DNA from: Lycium barbarum
Lineage: Eukaryota; Streptophyta; Magnoliopsida; Solanales; Solanaceae
Assembly: GCF_019175385.1 (NCBI RefSeq)
Contig: NC_083346.1
Span: forward strand, 744,001-808,000
Direction of reading: 5' to 3'
DNA: 64,000 bases
Position 1 is the stretch's first letter. Each line of letters opens with the position of its first letter. The translations under genes were made by a program, and so were the position numbers. The notes under the pieces are model-generated. The model saw nothing but the letters and a program-made list of their open reading frames with translations, had not been told where the DNA came from and ran no database searches. Below are positions 12,601 through 24,134 of the stretch, one piece after another.

Positions 12601-14088
12601 TGATGTCCCTTTACTTATTCGAATAATGCTAAAAAATAATACTCCTTCTTTAGGTGTTCGCATGATCAGATTGAGAAGAATTAGCCTGACTTTAAGCTTG
12701 TAAAATCATGTAGGATCTATTTTGTGTAGTAGTTATTTTAAGAATTAAAGATGAAGGTATTTGTTCCAAGTTCACTTTGTGCTCTTTAAGGATATATTGT
12801 TCCCTCTTTATTTAGAATATTAGGTAATATGATGTGAAAGTATTCTTAGTTCATAAATGGTTGCAGAATTTAAGGTCACGGTTACTGTGCTATTCCTAAC
12901 TTACAGATGGTTGAGAATTTGAGGTCACGGTTAAAGGGCTTCTTTGGTTGATGTATTTTGGTTTTTATATATATATTGTTATCAGAATTAAAGTTGACAA
13001 TGTGTGATATATTTTGGTTCACATGTATTGCTAAGGAGCAGATTATCTCTTCTAACAAGCTTCTTTTCTCTTTGGTTGACATGTACACCGGAGTCGAAAA
13101 GTCTTATTTTAAGATTCGACGTCACCCCGCAAAAGCTTGGAATGCGTATCTATTCCATCATTCACACCTCTTGCTTTCTCAAAACTCGTCCGAACAAAAA
13201 CTGAAGAGGAGCAAGATGAAACAACAAACATCCTGCTATACTACTCCTTTAATTGCTTATTCCAAATGTCATTCTTGATCGTTCTTCTTTTCGTTGCTTT
13301 GCCAGGACTAACTGCGTGTTTGTTATGTTAACTTTATTTGAAGTTTGAAGTGTTTCAAGTTAGTCGACATTTGGCTTCGTCATTTAGAGAAGATTATAAC
13401 CGAGTGTAGACTTCCTTTCTTTTTTTTCTTCGCAAGAAGTAGGTGTCATGCATCAGTACACGTCTCCAATAACAGTGACTAGAACATTAAAAATCATGTT
13501 AAACAATTGGAATCAGAATCATTAAAAGTCAAGGATAAAGCTTGCATGAGTTGAAGTACATTTTTCAATCAACTAAGTTTTCAAAAGATTTTAGACGGTC
13601 TTATACTCGGACTTCATTAGGATCTAAAGTTAGAATTTAATGAAACATTACCAAACTTTCCTAAGTCTTTACACTAAAGTCAATTACTTCCCTTTGAGAT
13701 ATATAATCATTTTCCTACAAATCCTACTTTAAACAGCATTATATAAATTCATAATTTTAGTAACATTTACAAACTATCTTCCAAAATATTTAAAATATTA
13801 TATTTGTATTCTTTTAGCCTAACCAATCAGAAGTCCGGTCGGTTAACCATTGTTAATGGGTCTTAAAGGATGCCTAATACCTTCCCTTTAGACTAATTGA
13901 ACCCTTACTTAGAATCTTAAGTTTCGCAGACTTTAAACAGAGTTAACTTTAAACATAACTTTAATAAACTTTAGGTGTCCTAATTCACCATAAATAATTA
14001 GGTGGCGACTCCTTAAAAACAAACTAAAACAGGAATCTCCAATACGTCATACTCCTAATTTAACCTCCGGTTAAAATGGGGTGTGACA
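9696..14088 (+). mobile_element. 4.4-kb solo LTR, Tat/Ogre-like Ty3-gypsy
   Basis: It starts TGTTGACACCCAATTTTG and ends AAAATGGGGTGTGACA, so has TG...CA ends. An exact 5-bp target duplication TCCAC flanks it (9691-9695 and 14089-14093). No gag, protease or reverse transcriptase lies inside, and no second LTR was found, so it is a solo LTR. The 3' part holds GGATGCCTAATACCTTCCC and TAGGTGGCGACTCC, both shared with the second solo LTR at 17697-20426. A C/T-rich block (10190-10530) precedes a TATAAAT box at 10550, the likely LTR promoter. The very long LTR and its end sequences suit the Tat/Ogre lineage; lineage assignment is inference. Small open frames inside (e.g. 10188-10535, 10555-10863) look non-genic. 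Confidence 0.85.
10550..10556 (+). promoter_or_regulatory. LTR TATA box
   Basis: TATAAAT follows a long pyrimidine-rich tract. This is the expected U3/R layout for transcription start inside the solo LTR. Activity cannot be judged from sequence. Confidence 0.35.
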
Positions 14089-14093
14089 TCCAC

Positions 14094-14679
14094 AAACTTT
14101 AAAATCATCAATATGAATATTTTCTTTGTAAATGATTGCTTAATAGAAATTATTTGAAAATAATAATCAATAAATAATTGATTTTACATACAAAAATGTT
14201 GTATTATTTTTGTTACATGCAAAAGTAATTAGTTGCATAGGTCTTGAGGTTAGTTGCTAACGGAGGGTATATTTGACCAATAAATATAAGCTTCATAAGT
14301 CTTGAGGTTACAACCCACAAGTACATATACAAATGATGTATTGCTAAAGATTACCTTTTTCATTTATTTGAATGTTAATGGATTCTTAGGAAAACGCCCA
14401 AAATAACCCTATGCTACTCGAAATAGGTCAGATTTACCCTTTGTTATAATCTATGGCTCAAAAATGCTTTTGTCGTTACTTTTTTTAGCTTAAAATGCCG
14501 CCAATTATCCAAATAGCTCAAAAATACCCTTTCTATTAATGGGTGCTCCAAAACAAGAGAAAGGTATGAATTAAAGGCATGTCTAAAGGTACGGTGGACA
14601 TTTTTTAAAAAAGTTACTAATTGACATGGGGAAGTAAATGTTTGTAAAATTAAGGGTGAAGTTGATTTATTTTTTTAAG
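14094..14679. other. spacer with a decayed MULE-like terminus
   Basis: From about 14388 the sequence (AACGCCCAAAATAACCC, GTCAGATTTACCCTTTG, CTCAAAAATACCC) has the compositional style of MULE termini in this window, but no matching inverted partner was found. No gene. The MULE left TIR begins at its right edge. Confidence 0.35.
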
Positions 14680-14886
14680 AAGGGAAAAGGGCCTGATTTA
14701 CCCCTCTACTTTGGAAAAAGGTTCATATTTACCCCCCGTTATACTATCAGTCTATTTATACCCCTACCGTTACAATAGTTGAAACATTTGCCCCTATTTT
14801 TAACCCTCTGTCCACCGTGGCCAATGGCTTTTTAAATAAATGCCACGGTGGAAATTTTATGCCACATAAGAGGCCATGTCACCCAT
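14680..14886 (+). repeat. MULE left terminal inverted repeat
   Basis: Inverted match to 23926-24134 with only scattered mismatches (for example CCGTGGCCAATGG against CCGTGGTCAATGG). The inner end sits just before the probable transcription start of the transposase gene, as in other MULEs whose TIRs carry promoters. Confidence 0.9.
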
Positions 14887-17099
14887 AAACCGACCCATTT
14901 CTCCACTAAATATAAGATATCCAACCCGTTTAATGACCCTATCAGTTCATTTGTTTTCAGTCGTTTGAGAGTGTTTGATGACGACGATTTAGGTCCAAAA
15001 AAAATCACCAATTTCGGGTTTGAAAAATCTTCAAAGGTATGAAATTTTTCTTTGATTAAACCATGATTTCATTTTCTTTTTAACATTTTTCCATCTTTAT
15101 TTGACGTAGTGGTATCTATTTTGTGTTTGTTAAAGTAGTGTTAGGGTTTTAGTTTTAGGTTCTTATGAAGAAGCATCTGTTAACTTATGGTTAATATGTT
15201 ACTATCATGTGACTTTCTAATTTGTGAAGACATAGTTGGGTGTATTGTTCTATCTAGTTTAGGATTTCATGAGTTTTGAAGGGGTTTAGGGTTTTCTGTT
15301 CAGTTATTTTGGGCTAAAGGAGTTTAGGGTTTCACGATTTCTCTCTTTTGGGGAAAAGGGGTTTAGGGTTTGATTTGTATTTGACTCCGTTTGTGGCAAA
15401 GGACTTTAGGGTTTCTTTTGGTGGTTTTGTTGGTGTTTGTTGTATATTTATTGGGGGAAAAGGGATAGAATTTTTTGTCAGCATTAAGGGTTCATGGATC
15501 CCAAATTGACAATTTGTGCTTTTAAGATGGTGGACAAGAAACACTTTATTGGATTCTTCATTGTTCATTTTTAATGTGGTCCCCCCTATCCTCAGTTTTT
15601 GATTTTTTTACGCATTTCTTTTGGACATTTCTGCTCCATGTGACTGCCTTTATTGCTCTCTACTTGTTTTGCTGGTTGGGAGTGGTTAGTTGATAGTTGT
15701 ATGTTATTATTAAATACCGTGGTCCCACATAATATTATTTTCACTCCTTAATATTATATTAGTTGTTTTATATTATAGGGACGGTTAATGTGGACCTGTT
15801 ATTCCATCATAGAGGTGAATGGATTACTCACCCAGAAATTAAATACTCAAGAAAGCCGGTGCACACCTGGAAAGGGTATGATTCTGATCTTCTATCTTAC
15901 ATAGACATAGTTGATGAATTTATCTCCAAGTTAGGATATGTTGGTGTTCAACAGTTGGTAGTATGTGGTCCTTCTGGTAAATATTATGAAGTAGAAGGTG
16001 ATGTTGGTATTAGAACTTTGTTGGCGTTGGTGTCTGACCAGTTTAATGTGATTAATGTCTTTGCTGTGGATGAAAATGAAATAGGATTTACTGTTCCTAA
16101 TATTCTTGACCACCTAGAGTCAAACACAACCATTGCTGAAACTATTGAGGCTGTTTCTGATTGTAGCTCAGATGAAAATGATGAAAATGGTGATGGATAT
16201 AATTCTGGTTATGATTGTGAGGAGTTAGAGTCACTTCTTTTACAAAAAAAAAGGGAAATTTCTGAAAATTTGAATGATTATAAGGAACTGTATAAGGGTA
16301 TGACTTTTAAAGATATTCCTGAAGCTAGAAAAGTCATAAACTTGTATTCCTTAGCCAACTGTAGGGGTTTAAGGCAAAAAAAAAAAGTGATACTAAGAGG
16401 CTTAGATATGTTTGTGAACTTGGGTGTCCTTTTGTTTGTCAAATTTCAAAGGATAAATATGGTCATGGGGTTAGTATCAAAACACTAAATCTAAAGCATA
16501 AGTGAAACCCTGCTTATGAGAGCATAAGAGTTGACTACCATACAGTAGCACAGTATTTTAAGAACAAACTCCAGGAGAATCCAAAAATTACGGTTAAAGA
16601 GATGAGGAAAGGGCTGGATACTACATTCAACATCAATGTTAGTCATTCAAAATGTAAGAGGGCAAAGAGGATGATTCTAGAGAGTCTTGATGGTAGTTTT
16701 GTCGATGAGTATAACAAACTAGAGGCATATGCAAGTGAATTAAGACTGAGCAATCCAGGAAGTGGTGTGGTCATTAACATATCAAAGAATGCACTTGAGG
16801 AAGGGAAGAGAAGATTCTCAAGGATGTATGTTTGTTTTGATGCTTTGAAGAAGGGTTTTAAGAGTGGATTGAGGCCATTTATTGGCCTGGATGGAACATT
16901 CTTAAAAGGAAAAGTCAAAGGTCAACTCTTAGTTGCTGCTGCTCTAGATACATCAAAACATTTTTATCCCATAGCTTGGGCTGTTGTGGATAAAGAAACA
17001 AAGGTCACATGGAGCTGGTTCTTGACATTGCTAGAAAGATCTTTAGACCTCAAGAAAGGTGAAGGTATCACATTCATGTCAGACATGCAGAAGGTTAGT

Positions 17100-17405
17100 T
17101 AATCTTGGTCTTTTTTGGTTAATCTTATTTGCTGCTTGTTTTTACATTGCTGGTATATAAATCAAGTTTGTTGTTTTAAAGACTGCTGCTTGTTTTTACA
17201 TTGAAGTGAAGGTTGCTGCTTGTTTTTACATTGCAACTTTGTTTTTATTTGCTGATACACTTTAAAGATTGCTGCTTGTTTTTACATTGAAGTGAAGGTT
17301 GCTGCTTGTTTTTACATTGCAACTTTGTTTTTATTTGCTGATACACTTTAAAGATTGCTGCACACTTTAAACATTGCAGCTTTGTTTTTATTTGCTGATA
17401 CACTC
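17100..17405 (+). repeat. tandem repeat in the transposase intron
   Basis: Units of TTGCTGCTTGTTTTTACATT alternate with CAACTTTGTTTTTATTTGC and TGATACACTTTAAAGA. They recur about three to four times with a basic spacing near 50-110 bp. The array lies directly after the intron donor at 17094 and is non-coding. Confidence 0.6.
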
Positions 17406-17696
17406 TTTCCATTCCTTTGCAAGCCTGTAAAATAAGTGATTACTATATTAAGAGATAAAATCACCAATGTCACCGACATACTACATGTTTGAAGTGGTCT
17501 TTTTTACCTATTACTATTTCAAATGTTTTACCTATAATAAAGACACTTTTTTTAATTCTTTTACAAGAATACTTGTCAAGTACACATGCCAGTTGGGTAA
17601 AATGATCCCAGCTGGAATGAAGTCATTCATGGAAGATTAAAAATAGGCAAAAGGGTTAACAATAATTATGCTTATGCTCATATCTCCAATGATCCT

Positions 17697-20426
17697 TGTT
17701 GACACCTAATTTTGGCTCGACGTGCTTAAAATTAACGTTTTGGGGGGCCCTGATTCGTTAAAGAGCACGAAATACCTTTTTTTTACACATTTTTACATTT
17801 TTTCAACAATTTATTGATGATTATCCTTATTTTAGGAATTTTCTCAATTTATTGTCATTTTTCAAGAATCATTATTTTGCACATGTACAGCGTAATACTA
17901 CAATTTTTTGTGCAATTAATAATTGTTTCTTAATTTTATAGCAATACATTTTCATATCATAGACATTAATGTTTATATTTTATACTTGCGTTATTATTTA
18001 TACATGTATTAATTAACTATATTTTAGTACAGTCTGACAGTGCAGAGAAAATCGGAGTAATTAATTTTTAAACGCAGAGTAAAATTCGATCAAGTCAAGG
18101 TTTCATCACTTTTTTTAAAAAAAGGGATTAAAATAAGCATTGAGGGGACAAAGGAGTGCATTCTTTTATTTTTTGGACAAAAGAGGGTGTTCATTGATAT
18201 TATAAGAAAGGGTGCGGTTAAATTTTATTTTTTTCATCCTTTGTCTTCATTCTATACACAAACACACACTTACACAGACAACACATCTCATTTTCCAGAT
18301 TTTATTCCTTTCCCCTTTTCTCTGGAGGTCCCACATGTTTTCTACTTTTTGAATTTTCTTCCATTTCTTTCCCCCTAAAAAACTCTCTCCCTTCACTTTT
18401 TCTATTCCCTTCCTCCCTCAAAAAACATTTTTTCTCTCCCCTCACAACATCAGATTTTATCCAAGGAAAACCTAAACATTTTCCCTCCTCTCATTTTTTT
18501 CCCACAGCCGCCGCTGCCTCCCCGCCGGAGCTCCGAGCTCCGGCGACGCGCCAAACCACCCCTTCGCTCCCGCCTTCATCTTCCTCACCACATTAACGCT
18601 GACCATACACAAAAACATTTTCCCCCCCATTTCTCCCTAGCCGCCGCCGCCTCCACGAGCTACGGCGACGCTCCGCCCAATCCTTTTTCCCTTTTCTTAT
18701 CCAGCCAACGCAACCACCAGCCCACAACACCACCATCTCCCTCTCCTCTCACCCACTCCACCACGAGCTCGTCTCTAGCAAACCCAGAACGACCAACACC
18801 ACCGCTACTGCCCAGCTCCGGCGAACTCCAACGCAACCCACCAATCGTGAATCCCCACTGCCCCACAACTTCATCTTCCTCTTCCATCAATCACCACTGC
18901 CTCATCACGTCGCCACCATCACTACCAACCAACAACTCCACCAAAACTTCAACTTCAAAAAAAAAAAAAACAAAGACCGAAAAGAAAAGTAAAGAAAAGA
19001 ATAGAAAGAGAAAATAAAAAGTCATTTATTTTTCTCCATCACATAATTCTTGTTCTTCCTTGCCGGAAAATGAATATTCCGGCGACATATTCCTTTCTTC
19101 ATAAATGCAATGCTTGTGTTTCAGCTCATTATAGTCACGTTTTCCATGAAAAATCTTCACCAAATGAACACTTATTCTTTTCTTTTTCTCAACTCTAAAG
19201 AGAGTTAAGGAATCCAAAAGTCGATCAGTTTTACTTTTTTTTTTTTTTTTTTTTTGAGTTAAACTACATATATGAAAGCTTTGAGTAAACGGTGCTGATG
19301 TTGATCGGATAAAGAAAATGGAGTAAGTGAATTTTGATAATTAATTTTCTTGTACTTGTGAGGATGTAGGGTGGTTTTAGATGCAAAGAAATTTGAGTTT
19401 AGACCATTAATTTTATAAGATGGCCGATGAAGAAATTTTCGTCGATTTCCAAGGCCTTTCATGTACAAAGACGGATTTTTATTTTAAGTTTATTCATTGT
19501 TTTTTTTATAATTCATCCGATAATTATTTATTCTCTTCTAACATTTTTATTAAGTCTCATACAGGTATCTGGAGTTACTTTTTGAAGATGACACTCAAAA
19601 GAAGTTCAAATAGCTTCTTAAATTCTTTGTTTATATTTTTTTTTTTACATTCTTAAATTATGCAAGCATAAAATATAGTGAAACTTTACTTTTTAGGGTG
19701 CAGGTTGGTGGTATTTATTTATGATCTGCTTAGGTGATTTAAATTTTATGTGTTTTAGACAAATTAATATTAGGCAGTTATTATTTTTGTAGCTAATATT
19801 CTTATAGTTATCATGTTTCGCTAGAGTTTTAATTCAATAGCTTAGCACACTTAAGTGAATAAATAGGGTGATTTGCCTCAATATTAGGCTTTAGAATGTA
19901 CTCTCATAATTAATTGATTAGACGTATATACTTAGCTAGTTAAATTAGTTAACTCACCTTGAGTAATTTCATGTCCATTCTTTATACCCTTTTCACATAC
20001 TCAAGCTTCTAAGTTGCACATAACTTTTTTTAAAAAAAATAATTATTATATCACATATGTATAAAATACATATTGCATGATTATTTATGTGAATAGTCAT
20101 ATTAGTTATTCTTTAGTCTAAATTCTATTAATTTTTGTAAATAATAATCAAGCCTTTTTACACATTCCTCGTATAGTTAAATTGGTCCAGCCGGGAACCA
20201 CATTTGTGGATTCTGAAGGATGCCTAACACCTTCCCTTCGGAATAATTTGAACCCTTACCTAGAATCTCACTTATTTTCGTAGACCATGTTAAACTGCAT
20301 ATATTAATAATTTATAGGTACCCTAGTATACCTTAAATGCTAGGTGGCGACTCTGTACATAATTAATTATTTCAGAGCTCCATAAGTTGTGCTTTGTTTA
20401 GCCTTTGGTAAAAATGAGGTGCAACA
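17697..20426 (+). mobile_element. 2.7-kb solo LTR nested in the MULE, Tat/Ogre-like
   Basis: It starts TGTTGACACCTAATTTTGG and ends AAAAATGAGGTGCAACA. The exact 5-bp target duplication ATCCT flanks it (17692-17696 and 20427-20431). Its 3' half shares GGATGCCTAACACCTTCCC and TAGGTGGCGACTC with the LTR at 9696-14088, so the two belong to related families. A C-rich block with GAGCTCCGGCGACG motifs (18500-18900) occupies the same position as the C/T-rich block of the other LTR. No retroviral protein is encoded. It sits in the intron between the two catalytic halves of the MULE transposase, so it inserted after the MULE. Confidence 0.87.
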
Positions 20427-20627
20427 ATCCTCAAAGCATGATATTGCTGTCATTGACATGGATGTGATACAACAATCCAGTTTCATTTTTTCACATTTTG
20501 ATGTAATATCGCAAATTCTACTATACTGATAAATGTAAAAATATCTTTATATAGTGTATATAACTTGATATATTCAGCATGAAATATTTCAAGTGCTTGA
20601 GAAAATCTTTAAGATGGAAATTAAGTA

Positions 20628-20755
20628 GCATACTATAATCTGACTTCTTCTTTTTTAACTCATATGCAGGGCTTAATTGTATACATACTATAATCTATAT
20701 GTATACATACTATAATCTGACTTCTTATTTTTTAACTCATATGCAGGGCTTAATT
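20628..20755 (+). repeat. duplicated intron acceptor (~68-bp tandem duplication)
   Basis: The string TTTTTTAACTCATATGCAGG followed by GCTTAATTG occurs at 20653-20682 and again at 20730-20755, each preceded by ATACTATAATCTGACTTCTT. Two candidate AG acceptors (20670 and 20746) therefore exist for the same transposase exon. Only the second is followed by the open frame GLIGALLDIL. Confidence 0.65.
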
Positions 20756-22279
20756 GGGGCATTGTTGGATATTCTTCCCAAAGCACATCACAGATATTGT
20801 GTGAGGCACATAGAGGCTAATTGGTGCAAGAATTGGGGTGCTGGGGAGTTGAAGAAACACCTTTGGTGGTGTTCATGGTGTACTTACCAAGAAGAGTTTC
20901 AAGACCATTTGACTATGATGGGGGAGGAGAATAAAGAAGCTGGTGAGGACTTGTTGAATAGGTACCCAGTTGAGTCATGGTGCAGGGCATACTTTGACAC
21001 AGTGTGCAAGAATTGGCAAGTGGAGAACAATCTTGTAGAGTCATTCAATAAATGGGTGTTGGATGCTAGGTTCAAGCTCATTATAAAGATGTTGGAAGAC
21101 ATAAGAGTTAAGGTGATGACTATGTTGGGTGAACATGAATCTGATGTGATGAACTGGACAGGAGAATTCAGTCCTCAAACCATGCTCTTGTATAACCAAT
21201 TTCTGAAGATTGCACAAAAGTGTACTATTTACTTCAATGGGGATGATGGATATGAGGTGGCTCATGGTGTGGATAGGCATAGTGTGAACATAGAACTCAA
21301 AAGATGCACTTGCAGGACATGGGACCTCACAGGGATCCCATGCCCTCATGCAATAAGGGCCCTACTGTACAGGAAGATCAACCCTTTGAATCGGATTCAC
21401 TGGTGGTACTCCAAAGAAGCTGCTCTCTTAACTTATTCACATAAGTTACAACCAGTAAGAGGAGAAAATTTTTGGAAGATAGAACCAGCCCATGCAATGG
21501 AGCCTCCAAAGTTAGTTAAGTTGGCTGGAAGGCCAAGAATTAAGAGAGTTAGAGAAAAAAAATGAGTGTGTGAATAGACAAGGAGTGTGGTCTGAATCTA
21601 GAAAGGGTAGGGTGATGACTTATTCTACATGTGGAGAGCCTGGCCACAATGCAAGGGGTGTCAAAAGGTAAGATACTTAACTTTATTATGCTAATTCATC
21701 ACTTCATTAATTATTAACTATTAACATGCAATTTCACTATTTTGATAGGTAGCTAAAGGAAAGCAATCAAAGGGTGGAAGGAAGACAAAGAAGAGGACCA
21801 GATCCTTGATTGATGAAGATGATGAAGGTCTGGCCAGAAGTCCACAAGCTATAGGGCTCACACTTGAGGAAGAACTTCAATTGACAGCACCCCAGCCTAC
21901 TCAAACAAGTCAACCAAGCAGTAGTGCAACAACACTTCCAAGTCAGGCCAGCAGTAGTACAAGTGAATATAGATTTATGCCAACACCATCAGTGGCAAGG
22001 CAGCAGCCCATCAACAATGCTTTTACTGCTGAACCAGACTTCGATTTTCTATCAAATGATGAAGCAGATCCACCTCTAATGCCAATGAGTATTTCAGAGG
22101 CCAAGACTAGATTCCTAAGGCAGATGCAAGTTGGAGAAGCAACTGGAACAAGGCGTATTGGTTTTGTTGGTGATGCTAGTGATGTTACATGGCAAGGAAA
22201 CACTGCTGTAACTGGAAACAAGCTTCAGAAAATGGCCAAGTTGAAGACAAGGAAGGGGAATGGCAAGGAGCAGATTTAA

Positions 22280-23329
22280 ACTTGTGAACTTGTGATAGTT
22301 TTTTGGGTTTAATATGATGTAATTACTGCATGTGACAGTACTTTAACTATTTAGGTGTTTGTTTGGCTGTTGAAACTTGCAAGTGGATGTCATGTTATCA
22401 CTTTGGTGGTGACAGTTTTTGGGGTTATAATGTGGCATCCCCTTTGTCAATGTAACTGCACTTTGACAGTTTTTGGCAGTTTTATGTTAAAGTTAATGTT
22501 GGATTCCTTGTACAAGATGTTGGCTGCTTTGTGTTGTGGAAAAACAGCAAATGACTATCTTAAGTTCTCTACCTTTGAAGTAATGAATGATTTGGTTATA
22601 AGATGAGTTGTTCTCTTCTATCGTTTTTGGTTTAAGGAAGAATTAGTAGTAGAACAAGAATTTCCTTTTTGTTGGACTATGAACTGTAATTCTGTAAACA
22701 TGTATTCCAGCAGTCTTTGTGCTGAAGTTTTTCAATAATATTGTCATTTCCATCATTTTTGTTGTTGTTCCCTTTCCCTTTCACTTCTTCAGTAAATTGT
22801 TTTTAACTCATTATATGTTAGTGCCAATTATTCTTAACTGGAATGGGGAATAGTCATTGATCAAGGGTTTTCTTTTCCTTCTACACAAGGTTTGGAATTA
22901 TGACACGCTAGGCAGTTCATGCTTCTTGCAATACTACTGCTTCCTCAAGTTTACTAACTTTGCTCCTTTCTTTGGGAGTCATAAGTGTTGTTCCACTTTG
23001 TAACAAGTATTTATGCCATTCAGACGATGAAAATTCCAACCACTTGTTCTTTCTAATAGTTCAATACTGCAAGAGATATATTAGCTGTAGCTATTGGAAG
23101 AAAATCCAACAATCTAAGACCAGATTCTATAGCAGCTCATGCATTTATTTTGTAAAAGTAAGACATTGCTTCATCCAAAAGAAGGTTTTACAATGGACAT
23201 ATTATAACAACAATTTATCCAAACAAGGCCATTACATTACATTCATCCAAACAAAGGCATTTAAAACAACTTCATGATAATATTTTTCAAGTTACACCAA
23301 AAACATAAATACTAGTCTCGTAAGGGCAA
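22280..23329. other. space between the convergent MULE genes
   Basis: This is probably the 3' UTRs of both genes. It holds several AATAA-like signals (e.g. 22734-22740) and T-rich stretches, and no conserved protein segment. Both genes point into it, so their transcripts would end or overlap here. Confidence 0.5.
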
Positions 23330-23802
23330 TCACTTCATCATTGGAGCTGTAATGAAACCCACGAAAAGTGCCAATGAAACTATAATTACCATCCACATCT
23401 TTGTTACTTTGTCTTCCAAAGTTGACACTTTAATCACTTGAGAATGACTTATAGCCTCCAATTTGGCTACTTCTTTCCTCAAATTGTCTATTTCAACCTT
23501 AAGAGCATCCAAAGCAGCCACTAACTCTCTGACTTCAGTCAATGGAGTATCCGAAAATACTTCATCTTCCCATTTCCAATAACCACAAGAATTAATCTGT
23601 CCAAAAAATTAAAATTAAAATTAAATTAACACCTAAATAATGCACTTTACCAATCAAAATATGAATAACAACAATAACTAACCTTAGGCTTAGGACACTT
23701 AAAGAACTTCCTTCCAGGGTTTGAAGGAGTTTTTGAAGTTAAATGGCTAGCTATCAAACCACAATGGCACTTCAACTGCGATGAGGAACTATTTTCTGAC
23801 AT
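23330..23802 (-). CDS. GRF zinc-finger, coiled-coil, membrane-anchored protein carried by the MULE
   Basis: Two exons, 23802-23683 and 23596-23330, join in phase 0 with donor GTTAGT and acceptor TGGACAG, giving 128 aa from ATG to TGA. Residues about 10-55 form a GRF-type zinc finger: KCHCGLIASHLTSKTPSNPG, then RKFFKCPKP and CGYWKWEDE, with the usual four metal ligands and the NPGR-F signature. Residues about 60-105 are a heptad-like coiled coil (LVAALDALKVEIDNLRKEV, then LEAISHSQVIKVSTLEDKV). A hydrophobic segment (about 108-125, MVIIVSLALFVGFI) ends the protein, so it may be tail-anchored. GRF fingers bind single-stranded nucleic acid in other proteins; the function here is unknown. The gene runs convergent to the transposase and starts near the right TIR. 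The open frame is intact while the transposase is broken. Confidence 0.82.
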
Positions 23803-23925
23803 TTTTCAAGACAAAAACGATGGAAGAGAGGAGAGAAGAATATAAGAGAGCAAAAAAACCCTAGCTTTTGATGGTGAAGAAGAAGCATCGTTTGGTTCTG
23901 AAGATTGCACAGACCCATTTAATTA

Positions 23926-24134
23926 TATGGGTGACATGGCCTCTTATGTGGCATAAAATTTTCACCGTGGCATTTATTTAAAAAGCCATTGACCACGGTG
24001 GACAGGGGGTTAAAAATAGGGGCAAATGTTTCAACTATTGTAACGGTAGGGGTATAAATGGACTGATAGTATAACGAGGGGTAAATACGAACCTTTTCCC
24101 AAAGTAGAGGGGTAAATCAGGCCCTTTTCCCTTT
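23926..24134 (-). repeat. MULE right terminal inverted repeat
   Basis: Inverse of 14680-14886. Its inner edge lies about 120 bp upstream of the ATG of the GRF zinc-finger gene, so it probably supplies that gene's promoter. Confidence 0.9.

Larger units (their letters stand above)
15779..22279 (+). pseudogene. MURA-type MULE transposase, frameshifted
   Basis: Apparent exons are 15779-17093, 20747-21667 and 21749-22279. A 5' noncoding exon probably lies near 14980-15035. Exon 1 encodes the plant MuDR N-terminal region (TWKGYDSDLLSYIDIV.. to about 16110), an acidic linker, a MuDR-type zinc region (PFVCQIS) and the start of the MULE DDE domain with the first Asp in GLDGTFLKGK. The second Asp is in MSDMQ at the exon end. 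Exon 2 continues with GLIGALLDILPKAHHRYC and the SWIM zinc finger CTCRTWDLTGIPCPHAI. The reading frame is broken by a homopolymer slip near 16375, an in-frame TGA near 16503 and a poly-A slip near 21555. A further one-base loss near 21660 destroys the last Cys of a CCHC knuckle (CGEPGHNARG). The transposase is therefore dead. Confidence 0.87.
14680..24134 (+). mobile_element. 9.5-kb two-gene Mutator-like element (MULE)
   Basis: The left TIR (14680-14886) and right TIR (23926-24134) are near-identical inverted repeats of about 207 bp. Both start AAGGGAAAAGGGCCTGATTT and end in a GGCCATGTCACCCATA block. Inside are a decayed MURA-type transposase on + (15779-22279) and an intact GRF zinc-finger gene on - (23330-23802), in convergent orientation. 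A 2.7-kb solo LTR lies in one transposase intron. No convincing 9-11 bp target duplication was found: left flank TTATTTTTTTAAG, right flank TTATGAATTAAAGG. An edge has therefore probably decayed, or the insertion is old. Confidence 0.88.

Noticed and set aside
18660..18890. 76-codon GC-rich open frame on the minus strand
   Set aside because: It falls in the C-rich block of a solo LTR and reads as low-complexity Gly/Val/Glu.
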